Shown piece by piece: positions 17,904-27,651 of a stretch of 64,000 bases of DNA; position 1 is the stretch's first letter, and every line of letters begins with the position of its first letter. The stretch covers positions 310,585-374,584 of the forward strand of contig NZ_LN898219.1 in NCBI RefSeq assembly GCF_001457815.1, written 5' to 3'. This stretch comes from Vitreoscilla massiliensis. Its GTDB lineage: Bacteria; Pseudomonadota; Gammaproteobacteria; Burkholderiales; Neisseriaceae. Below the pieces are notes generated by a model. It did no database searches. It saw nothing but the letters and a program-made list of their open reading frames with translations, and was not told the origin of the DNA. Position numbers and translations under genes: made by a program.

Positions 17904-18715
17904 CCAGCATACGTGATTGGCTGCAGGCCAGCCCTTTACCGAAACTTGAAGCACGCATGTTATTGCAATATGTCGGCGGTTTTACGCGCGCGCATTTGGT
18001 GGCGCACGATGATGAGGTGTTGCCCGAGATGATGTTGTGGCAACTCAATGACATGCAACAAGCGCGGCTAGACGGCGTGCCCATGGCGTATTTATTGGGC
18101 GAGCGCGAATTCTATGGGCGCGTGTTTCAAGTCACGCCCGCTGTGTTGATACCGCGGCCTGAAACCGAGTTGTTGGTGGAAACCGTGTTGCAATACTTGC
18201 CGCAAGGCGGCCGCGTGTGGGACATAGGCACTGGTAGCGGCATCATCGCCATCACCAATGCGTTGGAGCGCAGCGATGCCACGGTACATGCGTCGGACAT
18301 CAGCGCCGCGGCAGTAGACATCGCTCGCAATAATGCTGGCCGTTTGGGTGCACAAGTGGTGTTTCATATCGGCTCTTGGTACGAAGTCATGCCTGTTATC
18401 ACTGAGCCAGTGGATGTGTTGGTGTCCAATCCGCCTTACATTCACAAAGACGATGCGCATTTGGCGCAAGGCGATTTGCGTTTTGAACCGCAGCAAGCGT
18501 TGACCGATTTTGATGACGGTTTAAACGCTTACCGCGCCTTGGCCGCCGACTGTGCACACTATGTGAAGTCACAAGGTTGGTTAATGGTCGAGCATGGCTT
18601 TGAGCAGGCGCAAGACATACAAGCCATCTTCCAAGCCGCAGGTTTGCAGCAAGTACACACGCTGCAAGACTACGCAGGTTTGGACCGCATTACCTTGGGA
18701 CAATTGCGTGTTTAA
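17900..18715 (+). CDS. prmC: Release factor glutamine methyltransferase
   Basis: 271 residues. SAM-binding motif VWDIGTGSGIIAI and the catalytic NPPY at residues 177-180 (SNPPYIHKDD) identify PrmC/HemK, which methylates the GGQ glutamine of peptide-chain release factors. The N-terminal helical domain (about 1-80) recognises the factor. Translationally coupled to mgtE. Confidence 0.95.
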   Translation: MTSIRDWLQASPLPKLEARMLLQYVGGFTRAHLVAHDDEVLPEMMLWQLNDMQQARLDGVPMAYLLGEREFYGRVFQVTPAVLIPRPETELLVETVLQYLPQGGRVWDIGTGSGIIAITNALERSDATVHASDISAAAVDIARNNAGRLGAQVVFHIGSWYEVMPVITEPVDVLVSNPPYIHKDDAHLAQGDLRFEPQQALTDFDDGLNAYRALAADCAHYVKSQGWLMVEHGFEQAQDIQAIFQAAGLQQVHTLQDYAGLDRITLGQLRV

Positions 18716-18740
18716 TTGCTTCAAAGCCGATAGATTACGC

Positions 18741-18767
18741 TTACAGGCCGCTTTATGCGGCCTGTAA
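18741..18767. terminator. Uptake-repeat hairpin after prmC
   Basis: TTACAGGCCGC (18741-18751), loop TTTAT, GCGGCCTGTAA (18757-18767), with the repeats facing the opposite way to most pairs here. No T run follows, so its strength as a terminator is uncertain. The remaining bases to 19017 show no gene. Confidence 0.65.
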
Positions 18768-19017
18768 ATGTTTAGGGCACTATCTGGTACACACATCAAG
18801 GTGTGTCACCGTAATCGTTACTTGTTAGGCATAGGCAGACGAATACACGCCACACTTTTAAACTATTTGTTGTTGGAAGATAAGGCGAGACATGGCAGCA
18901 ATCCGCCTAAACGCACAAGCTGCACTTGCTCGTAAGGTAAATAAATGGCAAATCCCGCCGCAACTGTTTATGCAGATGCTATAAACCCTGTTTCCACTTT
19001 CCATGTCAGGATGGCGT

Positions 19018-19926
19018 ATGTTGAACAAGGTATTGCCGCTGCTACTGTTGTGTTTTGCCCCGTTGTTGCTGGCCAAAGAGTTGGCTTTGAGTTTTGATGA
19101 TGGCGTCAACCCAGAGACCAATCTTGCGGCCAAGCAAATCAACCAAGACATTTTGCAACACCTCAGCGACCAGCATGTGACCGCCATTGTGTTTCCCTCG
19201 TTGATCAAAACCGGTACGGGCGAGGGCCTAAATCTAGTCGCCGATTGGGGCAAGAATGGACACAAAATTGGCAATCACAGCGACCAGCATTTGAATCTGA
19301 ATAAACCTGAGGTGACGCTCACGCAATACTTAACAGGCATAGAGCAAGCTCAAAAATCGCTGCAAAACATGGCAGGCTGGACACCACGCTACCGTTTTCC
19401 CTTTCTGAAAGAGGGGAATACCACCGAAAAAAGAGACGGTGTGCGCCAGTGGTTACAGACCCATCAGTATCAAGCCGGCGATGTGACCATAGATGCCAGT
19501 GATTGGTATTACAACCAGTTGTTTAAGCAATACAGCGACAAAAATGATGCCGTGGCGCTGGAGAAATTGAAGAGCGCGTATGTGGCGCATGTGCTAGACC
19601 GCGCCCAATACTACGATGGTTTGGCGCTAAAAACCCTCAATTACTCACCCAAACACGTGTTGTTGCTGCATGTGAATGCCATCAATGCCGCGTATTTGGG
19701 CGATGCCATCGTGGCCTTGAGACAACATGGTTGGCACATCGTTGACAGCGACACTGCTTATGCCGACCCGATTTACCAACACAAGCCAGATAATTTGCCT
19801 GCGGGTGAAAGTTTGGTGTGGGCATTGGCCAAAGCCCAAGGCCACAAAGGCTTGCGCTATCCCGCCGAAGACGCGCCATACGAAAAAACCAATTTGGAAC
19901 GCCATGGTATTTGGGTGCAGCCTTAA
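19018..19926 (+). CDS. Secreted polysaccharide deacetylase (NodB domain)
   Basis: 302 residues. Start at 19018 with CAGGA upstream; it then begins with a signal peptide (MLNKVLPLLLLCFAPLLLA). The NodB motifs follow: LSFDDG near residue 26 (catalytic base Asp and metal Asp) and NHSDQH near residue 88 (metal His pair). RYRFPFL is a motif-3-like segment. The family removes N- or O-acetyl groups from cell-wall or exopolysaccharides in a metal-dependent way. No polysaccharide operon surrounds it. Confidence 0.88.
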   Translation: MLNKVLPLLLLCFAPLLLAKELALSFDDGVNPETNLAAKQINQDILQHLSDQHVTAIVFPSLIKTGTGEGLNLVADWGKNGHKIGNHSDQHLNLNKPEVTLTQYLTGIEQAQKSLQNMAGWTPRYRFPFLKEGNTTEKRDGVRQWLQTHQYQAGDVTIDASDWYYNQLFKQYSDKNDAVALEKLKSAYVAHVLDRAQYYDGLALKTLNYSPKHVLLLHVNAINAAYLGDAIVALRQHGWHIVDSDTAYADPIYQHKPDNLPAGESLVWALAKAQGHKGLRYPAEDAPYEKTNLERHGIWVQP

Positions 19927-20010
19927 AACCTTGGGGTGAGGGTGTGGTGAATCAGGATGCTCACTGAGAGGTCTTTAAGATTCACTGTGGTATTGGGATG
20001 AGCACAGACT

Positions 20011-20040
20011 TTTACAGGCCGCTTAAATGCGGCCTGTAAA
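20011..20040. terminator. Uptake-repeat hairpin between deacetylase and dsbD
   Basis: TTTACAGGCCGC (20011-20022), loop TTAAAT, GCGGCCTGTAAA (20029-20040). It lies between the convergent deacetylase and dsbD genes. The rest of 19927-20256 holds no recognisable gene. Confidence 0.75.
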
Positions 20041-20256
20041 TACTTCATATTCATTATCTGCGTGAATTGGCGTGCAGCATTTCGCTATTCAAATACTGGC
20101 TTTGTGGATAATGCCCGCCTCAGCAACAAACACAAAATAGCTCAGAGCCAGACAATCACGTACCTCACTTATGAAGTGGGCAGCAGCACGTGGTGGCAGT
20201 GGCTTTGCACGGGCAGGCTGACATTCTGTCTTACACTGCTATCATTGCCCACCTGT

Positions 20257-22083
20257 TTATTGCAGTGGCTGTTTCACCCACTGCACAAACTCATCCGCCC
20301 CGACAAAACCCAATAAAGGCGCGCTGCGTTGGCCGTTTTTGCCCAGTTTAAATATCCCAGGTGGGCCGAACAAGCCGTATTGTTTGAGTAAGGCTTGGTG
20401 TTCGGCGGTGTTGGCGGTGACGTCTATGGTGAAGAAACGCTGTTCATCCACTTGGTTGTGGACGGTGTCGGTGTTGAAAGTGTTCATTTGCATTTGGATG
20501 CAGGTCACGCACCAATCGGCGTAAAAGTCCAGTATCACCGGTGTGTTGGGGTCTTGCGCCAACGCTTCATCTATGGCGGCCTGTAAAGCCGCCACATTAG
20601 TGTATTGGCGACCAAAATGCGCTTGATTCGGTGCTTGCAAACTCAAGGCTTGGTGGATGGGCGTGCTGTTGCCACGCAGGGTTTCACCGCTGAAATAAGC
20701 TGAAATCGCCAGCAAGGCAGCGCCCAAGACCAACGGCAGGTATTTCCATTTGCTGATGACTTTGAAGCTGCGGGTAATCAAATACAGGCCGAGTCCGAAC
20801 ATGATGGCGCTGTACAAGGCAATGGTCAGCCAATACGGCAAGAATGGTCGTGCCATGTACACGGCGGCTGCAAGCAATAAACAGCCAAACACCACTTTGA
20901 TGCTGTTCATCCAAGTGCCGGCTTTGGGCAAGATGTGCGCGCCAAACGTCGCCACCAAAATCAACGGCAAGCCCGTGCCCAGCGCCATCGCATACAAGGC
21001 GGCGCCGCCCAAGAAGGCATTGCCGCTTTGGGCGATGTAGCCCAAGGCAAACGCCAAAGGCGGCGCCACGCACGGGCCGACGATGAGGGCGGACAACATG
21101 CCCATACCAAAAACCGAGGCGAGTTTGCCGCCACTCATGCGGCTGGATTGCTGTTGGAAATACGATTGGATGCGGCTGGGTAATTGGATTTGGATCACAT
21201 CAAACATTGCCAAGGCCAACACCACCAACAAAGCGGCGGCGGCGAGCACCACCCACGCTTGTTGCAACCACACCGTGAGCAGCGAGCCCGTCAAACCAGT
21301 GACCACGCCGACGACGGTATAGGTCAAGGCCAAGCCTTGCACATACACAAACGACAGCCAAAAGGCGATGCGCTTGCTGCGCTTTTGCCCAACGACGATG
21401 CTGGAAACAATCGGCAATAAGGGGTACATGCAAGCAGTGAGGCTCAAACCTATGCCAGCAATGAAAAATGTGAGCAAGCTGCGCCATACCGCATCTTGCT
21501 TAAGGTTAAAGCCGCTGCTGTCGGTGTTGTTTGCATAGGCTGCGGTGGCAGTGGCAACAGGTGCAGCACTGGTATTGCTGCCGAAAGTAGGCAGAGCGCC
21601 ATTGCTGAACACATTGACCTTGCTACTGGCTTGCACCGCAATCAAACCGACTTTATCGACCACAAACTCGGCCTTGGTCGGTGGATAACAAATGCCGACT
21701 TCGGCACAGCCTTGGTAGCTGAGGTGGAAGCGGTAGGCTTGAGCAGGATTGTGGGCTTTGCTGAATGGGATGTTGATTTGCGCTTGCTTGAAATACACTG
21801 CTTGCGTGCCGAAAAATTCATCGGTCTTGGATTCGGTTGGGCTGAATTGCGCTGTGCCCAATGCTGGGCCATCGCTGTCAAACTGCAGCTTGTCTTTGTA
21901 AAGGTAATAGCCATCGGCGATGGTGAATTGCAAAGACACGCCGTCTTCGGTGGCGAACAATTGGGTTTGGTAGGCTTGCTCAGCCGGCAAAATCGAGTTC
22001 GGATCGATGGCGGCGTGCAGCCAGCCACTGTACAAAGTCACACACAATGCCAAAAAATAAACCACTTTTTGTTTCAATGCCAT
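20257..22083 (-). CDS. dsbD: Thiol:disulfide interchange protein DsbD
   Basis: About 608 residues; ATG at 22083 places a signal peptide (MALKQKVVYFLALC...) at the N-terminus, with longer starts at 22092 and 22107 possible. Three redox modules are intact: the N-terminal periplasmic domain with Cys pair in GCAEVGICYPP, the eight-helix membrane domain with Cys in ACMYPLLP and GPCVAPP, and a C-terminal thioredoxin-like domain with WCVTC. It carries electrons from cytosolic thioredoxin to periplasmic DsbC/DsbG and cytochrome maturation. Uptake repeats lie inside at about 20576. Confidence 0.95.
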   Translation of the reverse strand: MALKQKVVYFLALCVTLYSGWLHAAIDPNSILPAEQAYQTQLFATEDGVSLQFTIADGYYLYKDKLQFDSDGPALGTAQFSPTESKTDEFFGTQAVYFKQAQINIPFSKAHNPAQAYRFHLSYQGCAEVGICYPPTKAEFVVDKVGLIAVQASSKVNVFSNGALPTFGSNTSAAPVATATAAYANNTDSSGFNLKQDAVWRSLLTFFIAGIGLSLTACMYPLLPIVSSIVVGQKRSKRIAFWLSFVYVQGLALTYTVVGVVTGLTGSLLTVWLQQAWVVLAAAALLVVLALAMFDVIQIQLPSRIQSYFQQQSSRMSGGKLASVFGMGMLSALIVGPCVAPPLAFALGYIAQSGNAFLGGAALYAMALGTGLPLILVATFGAHILPKAGTWMNSIKVVFGCLLLAAAVYMARPFLPYWLTIALYSAIMFGLGLYLITRSFKVISKWKYLPLVLGAALLAISAYFSGETLRGNSTPIHQALSLQAPNQAHFGRQYTNVAALQAAIDEALAQDPNTPVILDFYADWCVTCIQMQMNTFNTDTVHNQVDEQRFFTIDVTANTAEHQALLKQYGLFGPPGIFKLGKNGQRSAPLLGFVGADEFVQWVKQPLQ

Positions 22084-22196
22084 ACCGCTCATACCTGTTT
22101 GCACCATAGTGTTGGTGATGATTCATCAAAGACGCTCATTCTAACACAAGCGCTTATGCCAACCGGGACACAGCGCAAACAAGCGGCCTGTAAAGT

Positions 22197-23465
22197 TTAG
22201 GTAAGGTACATCCAGTCGCGTTTGAACGGATAGTCGCTTTGGGCGCCGCGCAAGCGGCCGTGGTTCACGTCGCCATCGGGTGCGGTGACGAGTATTTGAT
22301 GGATGCTGATCCACGCGTGCTCAAAACTCATGGCGCAGCCGGCCAAATACAAACGGTAGGCTCTGAGAACGCGGTTGGCTTGGGCAGGGCTTAAGGTATT
22401 TTCCAAGATTGCCAGTGCCGCGGGCAGTTGTGCTTCCAAGGCGTCCGACCATGCCCACAGCGTTTTGGCATAGTGTGGGCGCAGGTTTTCAATGTCTACC
22501 GCTTCCAAACCGGCATCGGCAACATGGCGCAATGCCTCACCGATGTGCAATAACTCGCCACCGGGGAAAATGTATTTCTCGATGAAATCGCCCATGCCGC
22601 CGCCCAATTGGCTGTTGCGGGTGCCGCCGGCGGTGATGCCGTGATTCAAAATCAGTCCACCCGCTTTGACCAAGCGGCGCACGGTTTGGAAATAAGCCGT
22701 CATATGGGCGTGGCCGACGTGTTCAAACATGCCGATGGAGGCGACTTTGTCAAACGGCGTGTCGGTTTGAAAATCGCGGTAATCGCACAAATGGATGCTC
22801 AGGCGGTTTTGCAAACCTTTGGCGGCAATCAAGGCCTGTGCGTAAGCGTATTGGTTGCGTGACAAGGTAATGCCGCTGCCGCGGATGCCATAGTGTTCGG
22901 CCGCGTACACCAACAAGCCGCCCCAACCACAACCGATGTCGAGCAAGCGCTCATCGGCCTGTAAATGCAGTTTGCGGCAAATCAAATCCAATTTGGCCTC
23001 TTGTGCGGCGGCCAAATCCATATCGGTAGCGCGGTAATAAGCGCAAGAATAGATGCGGCGCGGGTCTAGCCACAAGGCGTAAAAATCGTCGGACACATCG
23101 TAGTGAAATTGGATGTTGGCGGCATCTTGGTGCAGGCTGTGCTGGGCCAGCGAGTGGCCGTAGCGCCATAAGCGCGTCCACCAATGGTTGTGGGCGAGGG
23201 TCGGTGCTTGTGCCAAAAGCATGCTGGCCAATGTCATCACCTCACGCATGCTGCCATCTAAATCGGCTTGGCCTTCAACCACGGCGCTGGCGATGTCGCC
23301 GATGTGGCCGCGTGCCAAATGTTTGAGGACAGCGTTGTCATGTACATGCAAGACGACTTGGGCATCGGCCGCGCCCAAGCGTTGGCCGCTGCGTAAGCGG
23401 ATTTGTAGGGGGAGTTGGTGTTGTTGTAATTGACGTGCCACCATCGTGGCCAAGGCTTTGTTCAT
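22197..23465 (-). CDS. cfa: Cyclopropane-fatty-acyl-phospholipid synthase
   Basis: 422 residues. N-terminal lipid-binding-like domain (about 1-110) and a C-terminal SAM methyltransferase domain with LLDIGCGWGGLLVYAAE near residue 175. The family adds a methylene bridge to unsaturated acyl chains of membrane phospholipids, using SAM. Related O-methyltransferase-like members cannot be fully excluded. Stop is 3 bases from an uptake repeat (22181-22194). Confidence 0.9.
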   Translation of the reverse strand: MNKALATMVARQLQQHQLPLQIRLRSGQRLGAADAQVVLHVHDNAVLKHLARGHIGDIASAVVEGQADLDGSMREVMTLASMLLAQAPTLAHNHWWTRLWRYGHSLAQHSLHQDAANIQFHYDVSDDFYALWLDPRRIYSCAYYRATDMDLAAAQEAKLDLICRKLHLQADERLLDIGCGWGGLLVYAAEHYGIRGSGITLSRNQYAYAQALIAAKGLQNRLSIHLCDYRDFQTDTPFDKVASIGMFEHVGHAHMTAYFQTVRRLVKAGGLILNHGITAGGTRNSQLGGGMGDFIEKYIFPGGELLHIGEALRHVADAGLEAVDIENLRPHYAKTLWAWSDALEAQLPAALAILENTLSPAQANRVLRAYRLYLAGCAMSFEHAWISIHQILVTAPDGDVNHGRLRGAQSDYPFKRDWMYLT

Positions 23466-23514
23466 CGCGAGTTGCTTTCTCGAGTGGTTTAAGGGCTCCT
23501 GAATGTGCGTGAAT

Positions 23515-23540
23515 GCGGCCTGTAAACATTTACAGGCCGC
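23515..23540. terminator. Uptake-repeat hairpin between phoH and cfa
   Basis: GCGGCCTGTAAA (23515-23526), two-base loop, TTTACAGGCCGC (23529-23540). Lies beyond the phoH stop on the minus strand and before cfa, so it ends phoH transcription. Confidence 0.8.
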
Positions 23541-23605
23541 TTATGGACGTTTTTGAATCTCAAATACTGCAAATGCCACAAGTATTGCGTTAATAACACT
23601 TCTTT

Positions 23606-25003
23606 CTATAACACGGCGACCGCATGGGCGGCCAAGCGTGAGCGTTCGCCGTGTTGCATGGTGATGTGGCCAAAATGCGGCCAGTTCTTAAAGCGGTCGA
23701 CCAAATAGGTCAAACCACTGGAACCTTCGCTTAAATAGGGTGTGTCGATTTGCGCTAAGTTCCCCATGCAAACGATTTTGGTGCCTTCGCCAGCGCGGGT
23801 AATCATGGTTTTCATCTGTTTGGAGGTCAGGTTTTGCGCCTCGTCTATGATGAGGAATTTGTGTTGGAAGGTGCGCCCGCGCATGAAATTGATGGATTTG
23901 ATTTTGATTTTGCTCGCCACCATGTCGTGGGTGGCGGCGCGCGCCCAATCACCGCCCATGTCGTCGCTGTGGGTGAGCACTTCCAAATTGTCTTCCAGCG
24001 CGCCCATCCACGGGTTCATTTTTTCTTCTTCGGTGCCGGGCAAGAAACCAATGTCATTGCCCAAGGGCACGGTGACACGCGTCATGATGATTTCGCTGTA
24101 ACGCTGCTGGTCCAAAACTTGGGTCAAGGCCGAGGCCAAGGTGAGCAAGGTCTTGCCGGTGCCGGCTTGGCCAAGCAAGGTGACCAAATCAATTTCAGGG
24201 TCCATCAACAGGTTTAAGGCATAGTTTTGCCCCCAATTGCGCGCGGTGATGCCAAACACGCTGTTTTTAGGATGGGTATAGTCTTTGACGGTTTGCAATA
24301 TGGCGACTTTGTCGGCGCGATTGACTTCGCGCACACGCGCTTGCAGGGTTTTTTCACCGTCTTCGTCTAACAATAATTCGTTTGGCAACATTTGCAAGGC
24401 ATCGTCGCCTTGGATGCGGTAAAACACCGAGCCTTGTTCTTGCCACGATTGCAATTCACTGCCATTGCGCAGCCAAAATTCGCCGTCCAATTGGCGGTAG
24501 CCGGTGTAGAGGACATCGCTGTCTTCCAACACCTTGTCATTGAAATAGTCTTCGGCGTGCAAACCCAAGGCGCGCGCCTTGATGCGGATGTTGATGTCTT
24601 TCGAGACCAAAGCCACATGTTCGTAGCCATTTTTTTGTTGTTGCAGGTATTTGACCAAGCCCAAAATCAAATTGTCGGCTTTTTCGCCCAATAAGGAATC
24701 GGGCAGCGACGCGGTTTCTACCGAGGTTTGCAAAATGAGTTTGCCGCGTGCTTCTTTGTGGCCGGCCAAATTCAAGGGGATGCCGGAGGTGAGCGAATCG
24801 GGTTCTTTGCTGAACAATTCGTCGATGTAACGGCTGGCTTGACGCGCATTGCGCGCCACATCGGTCATGCCCACTTTGTGGGCGTCCATTTCTTCTAAAG
24901 TGATGAGGGGGATGTAAATGTCGTGTTCGTCGAAACGGAACAGGCTTTGCGGGTCATGTAACAATACATTGGTATCGAGCACAAACAGTTTCTTGGTCGT
25001 CAT
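23606..25003 (-). CDS. phoH2: PIN-PhoH fusion ATPase
   Basis: 465 residues. N-terminal PIN ribonuclease domain (about 1-140; LDTNVLLHDP supplies the first metal Asp, and Asp/Glu in ITLEEMDAH the next) fused to a PhoH ATPase domain (about 230-465) with Walker A GQAGTGKT and Walker B LIIDEAQN. In related proteins the combination is an ATP-dependent RNA helicase/nuclease. It stands alone, ending in an uptake-repeat terminator. Confidence 0.9.
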   Translation of the reverse strand: MTTKKLFVLDTNVLLHDPQSLFRFDEHDIYIPLITLEEMDAHKVGMTDVARNARQASRYIDELFSKEPDSLTSGIPLNLAGHKEARGKLILQTSVETASLPDSLLGEKADNLILGLVKYLQQQKNGYEHVALVSKDINIRIKARALGLHAEDYFNDKVLEDSDVLYTGYRQLDGEFWLRNGSELQSWQEQGSVFYRIQGDDALQMLPNELLLDEDGEKTLQARVREVNRADKVAILQTVKDYTHPKNSVFGITARNWGQNYALNLLMDPEIDLVTLLGQAGTGKTLLTLASALTQVLDQQRYSEIIMTRVTVPLGNDIGFLPGTEEEKMNPWMGALEDNLEVLTHSDDMGGDWARAATHDMVASKIKIKSINFMRGRTFQHKFLIIDEAQNLTSKQMKTMITRAGEGTKIVCMGNLAQIDTPYLSEGSSGLTYLVDRFKNWPHFGHITMQHGERSRLAAHAVAVL

Positions 25004-25185
25004 GTAAACCCTCCACTTGTGACAGGAATGTCATCCTTAGGTAGCAAGCTTACCCATGCGGCCTGTAAGCTTGGTTGTCAATTGGTTACAGAAGTGCCTT
25101 ACTGACAGTGTGAGCCTAAGCGCCAAGCTTGGCAAACCCTGTCAACGCCAACACAGCATAAAAGTCTTACATGACAGTAACGTGA

Positions 25186-26358
25186 CTAGGGAAGCTGGCG
25201 TTTGCGTCCGGACAATAAGCCGTTGATTAATACAATGATTGCCGCTGCGCTCAAAATCCACAACACGCCATGCCAATGTTGCTGTGCTTGTTGTAATAAT
25301 CCCAATAAGGGCGGCGCCAATGCTGCCAATAAATAACCCAAACACTGCGCCATGCCAGACAAAGAAGCGGCGCGGGTAGGCGTGTGGGTACGCAAGCCCA
25401 TGAACATCAAGCCCAATAAAATGGCGCCGCCCGAGCCAAAGCCTATCATCGCCGCCCACACAGACGCGCCTTGCGGCCACAGATTTAAACCGACCAAACC
25501 CAATAACATGCACACGCACACCAGCGCCGTCGGCAACACTTGGTCTTGAAAACGCGCCATCAATGGCACGATGACAAAACCGGGCAAGGCCGAAAACAAT
25601 TGTAACAATCCGTGTATCGAGCCGGCGGCGCTGGCGCTGTAACCAGCGGCCTGTAACATGCTCGGCAGCCACGTAATAATGCTGTAGTAAATCAGCGAGT
25701 TCACCCCCAAGAACGCAGTCACTTGCCACGCCAACAGGTGTTGCCACACCGGCGTGCTGCTGCTGTCTGCGTTACTACTTGCAGTATGTGCACTGGGCGC
25801 GGTTGTTTTAAGCTGTGGCAACCAGACGATGAAGGTAACGATGGCAACGAGCACAAACGCAAACAAAGCCTGCGCCCACGTCCATGACCAAACGTGCATC
25901 AAGGGGATGACCAAGGCCGAACCCGCCGCTGCGGCCACGCCCATGGTGAAGGCATACACACTGGTAATCAGCGCGATTTTGTCAGGAAAGCGCTGTTTCA
26001 CCAAGCTGGGCAACAACACATTGCCTATGGCGATACCTGCGCCTATGAAAGCTGTGCCGGTGTACAACATGCCCACGCTCGGCATTAAGCGGCCTGTAAA
26101 ACCAATGATGATGAGCAACAAACTCAAGCCCAAGCTGCGGTCTGTGCCGATTTTCTTGGCCAATAGCGGTGCCAATGGCGAAATCAAGGCGAAAGCCAGC
26201 AAGGGCAAGGTGGTTAACAGACCTAAGGCCGAGCTGCCCAAATGCAAATCTGTACCGATGTTTTGCATCACCGGCCCGATGCTGGTGATGGGCAAACGCA
26301 AATTACAGGCAATCAACAAAATGCCCCACAGCAACAGCGAAGACGACGGTTTTTTCAT
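25186..26358 (-). CDS. nimT: MFS exporter of the CynX/NimT type
   Basis: 390 residues, about 12 membrane helices, with the CynX/NimT start WGILLIACNLRLPITSIGP. E. coli NimT exports 2-nitroimidazole under the divergent AraC regulator NimR. Here too an AraC-type gene is divergent, 96 bases away, so a small drug or toxic-compound exporter is likely; cyanate transport is the alternative. Uptake repeats at about 25648 and 26088. Confidence 0.8.
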   Translation of the reverse strand: MKKPSSSLLLWGILLIACNLRLPITSIGPVMQNIGTDLHLGSSALGLLTTLPLLAFALISPLAPLLAKKIGTDRSLGLSLLLIIIGFTGRLMPSVGMLYTGTAFIGAGIAIGNVLLPSLVKQRFPDKIALITSVYAFTMGVAAAAGSALVIPLMHVWSWTWAQALFAFVLVAIVTFIVWLPQLKTTAPSAHTASSNADSSSTPVWQHLLAWQVTAFLGVNSLIYYSIITWLPSMLQAAGYSASAAGSIHGLLQLFSALPGFVIVPLMARFQDQVLPTALVCVCMLLGLVGLNLWPQGASVWAAMIGFGSGGAILLGLMFMGLRTHTPTRAASLSGMAQCLGYLLAALAPPLLGLLQQAQQHWHGVLWILSAAAIIVLINGLLSGRKRQLP

Positions 26359-26454
26359 GATGTGATGTGATTTTTAATAAAGGAATACAGTGTATTACAA
26401 ATGCCCCTGTAAAAATTTAGCTATAATGCCAAAAAATCACTCAAAACAGACAAA

Positions 26455-27321
26455 ATGGTCGATTTTCACCAACACTTAAACCAAACCCACCAAGGCGCTT
26501 TGTCGCAACGCCTCAGCGTTACCCGCGTGACCGCCAGTGCTTGCGATTACGAATCGCCTGAGCACGAGCATGCGCAAGGGCAATTGGTATTGGCTTTGGC
26601 CGGTGGTGTGCGCTGCGCCATCAATGGGCAGGTGTGGATGGTGCCGCCGCAAGGGGCGGTGTGGATACCGCCGCACCATGTGCACACCAATTATGTCACC
26701 CACAATGCCGAGGTGTGCATGGCATTTATCGCCGCCGACATCGGTTTGGCGGCCATGCCCACCGGCACGATAGCCGTGACTGAGGTCTTGCAAGCGGTGT
26801 TACTGCAATTGGCAGATTTACAGGCCGCATCTGCAGTGAATACCGAGATGGGTGCAGATGAGGTGAACACTAATGAGAAAGAACAGGAATATGAACAGCG
26901 TTTGATGGATGTGTTGCTATTGGAATTGCCACGGGCACAGCCGCAAGCATATGCCATCCCAGTATTGCACCATCCGCGTTTGCAGCCGCTGTACCAACAG
27001 CTGTTGGCGCAGCCGCAAAACCGCGACAGCAGCCAAACTTGGGCAGAGCGTTTGGCCATCAGCGAACGCACACTGCTGCGTTTGGTGAAGCAAGACACGG
27101 GCTTGAGTTTCGCGCGTTGGCGTCAGCAAGTACAGTTATTGCACGCCTTATTGCAATTGGCGGCGGGCAAAAGCGTGCAGCAAGCGGCGATGGATTTGGG
27201 TTATGAATCGGTGAGCGCCTTCATTACTGTGTTCAAAAAACGCTTGGGCACCACACCCAAACGCTATTTTTCGGCACCAAATAAAGGCGAGTGGCGCACG
27301 CACAAGCCAACCAAGGATTGA
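26455..27321 (+). CDS. nimR: AraC-family regulator, NimR-like
   Basis: 288 residues: cupin-type sensor domain (about 20-110, with HEHAQGQLVLAL and PPHHVHTN) and a C-terminal pair of helix-turn-helix units (about 190-280; ISERTLLRLVKQDTG and AAMDLGYESVSAF). It probably controls the divergent nimT-like exporter. An Asp/Glu-rich, poorly conserved insert (about 122-150) separates the domains. It contains an uptake repeat read as Leu-Gln-Ala-Ala (26819). No Shine-Dalgarno is evident before the ATG. Confidence 0.82.
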   Translation: MVDFHQHLNQTHQGALSQRLSVTRVTASACDYESPEHEHAQGQLVLALAGGVRCAINGQVWMVPPQGAVWIPPHHVHTNYVTHNAEVCMAFIAADIGLAAMPTGTIAVTEVLQAVLLQLADLQAASAVNTEMGADEVNTNEKEQEYEQRLMDVLLLELPRAQPQAYAIPVLHHPRLQPLYQQLLAQPQNRDSSQTWAERLAISERTLLRLVKQDTGLSFARWRQQVQLLHALLQLAAGKSVQQAAMDLGYESVSAFITVFKKRLGTTPKRYFSAPNKGEWRTHKPTKD

Positions 27322-27573
27322 GGTGTGTGGGTATTGAGAAGTTTAGCGATGAAATGAATAGCGCAACAGCGCTGTTGTGGTGTGAATTCGCATCTAGCTT
27401 GTGTTTATAACGGGTAAAGGCGGCCTGTAAGCTGCAGATGGAGGAATTGACAGCTTGCAGCTAAGTGGGTGAACGCCTGAAAGCGGCCTGTAAACCGTAA
27501 ATCGTGATTTTGAAAGCTTTCAGATACGCAGTCATGCAATCAATCAGCAATGCGGCCTGTAAGCCAAATCAAG

Positions 27574-27607
27574 CACACGCTGCAAACCAGGCAGCTTGCA
27601 GCGTGTG
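27574..27607. terminator. 12-bp perfect hairpin between nimR and the peroxiredoxin gene
   Basis: CACACGCTGCAA (27574-27585), 10-base loop, TTGCAGCGTGTG (27596-27607). It is unrelated to the uptake repeat and has no T tract, but lies between convergent genes. Three single uptake repeats (27419, 27481, 27552) fill the rest of this 330-base gap. Confidence 0.5.
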
Positions 27608-27651
27608 TTAGCAAGGCATGTGCCCCACTTTAAACCAAGGGTGAAACAGAT

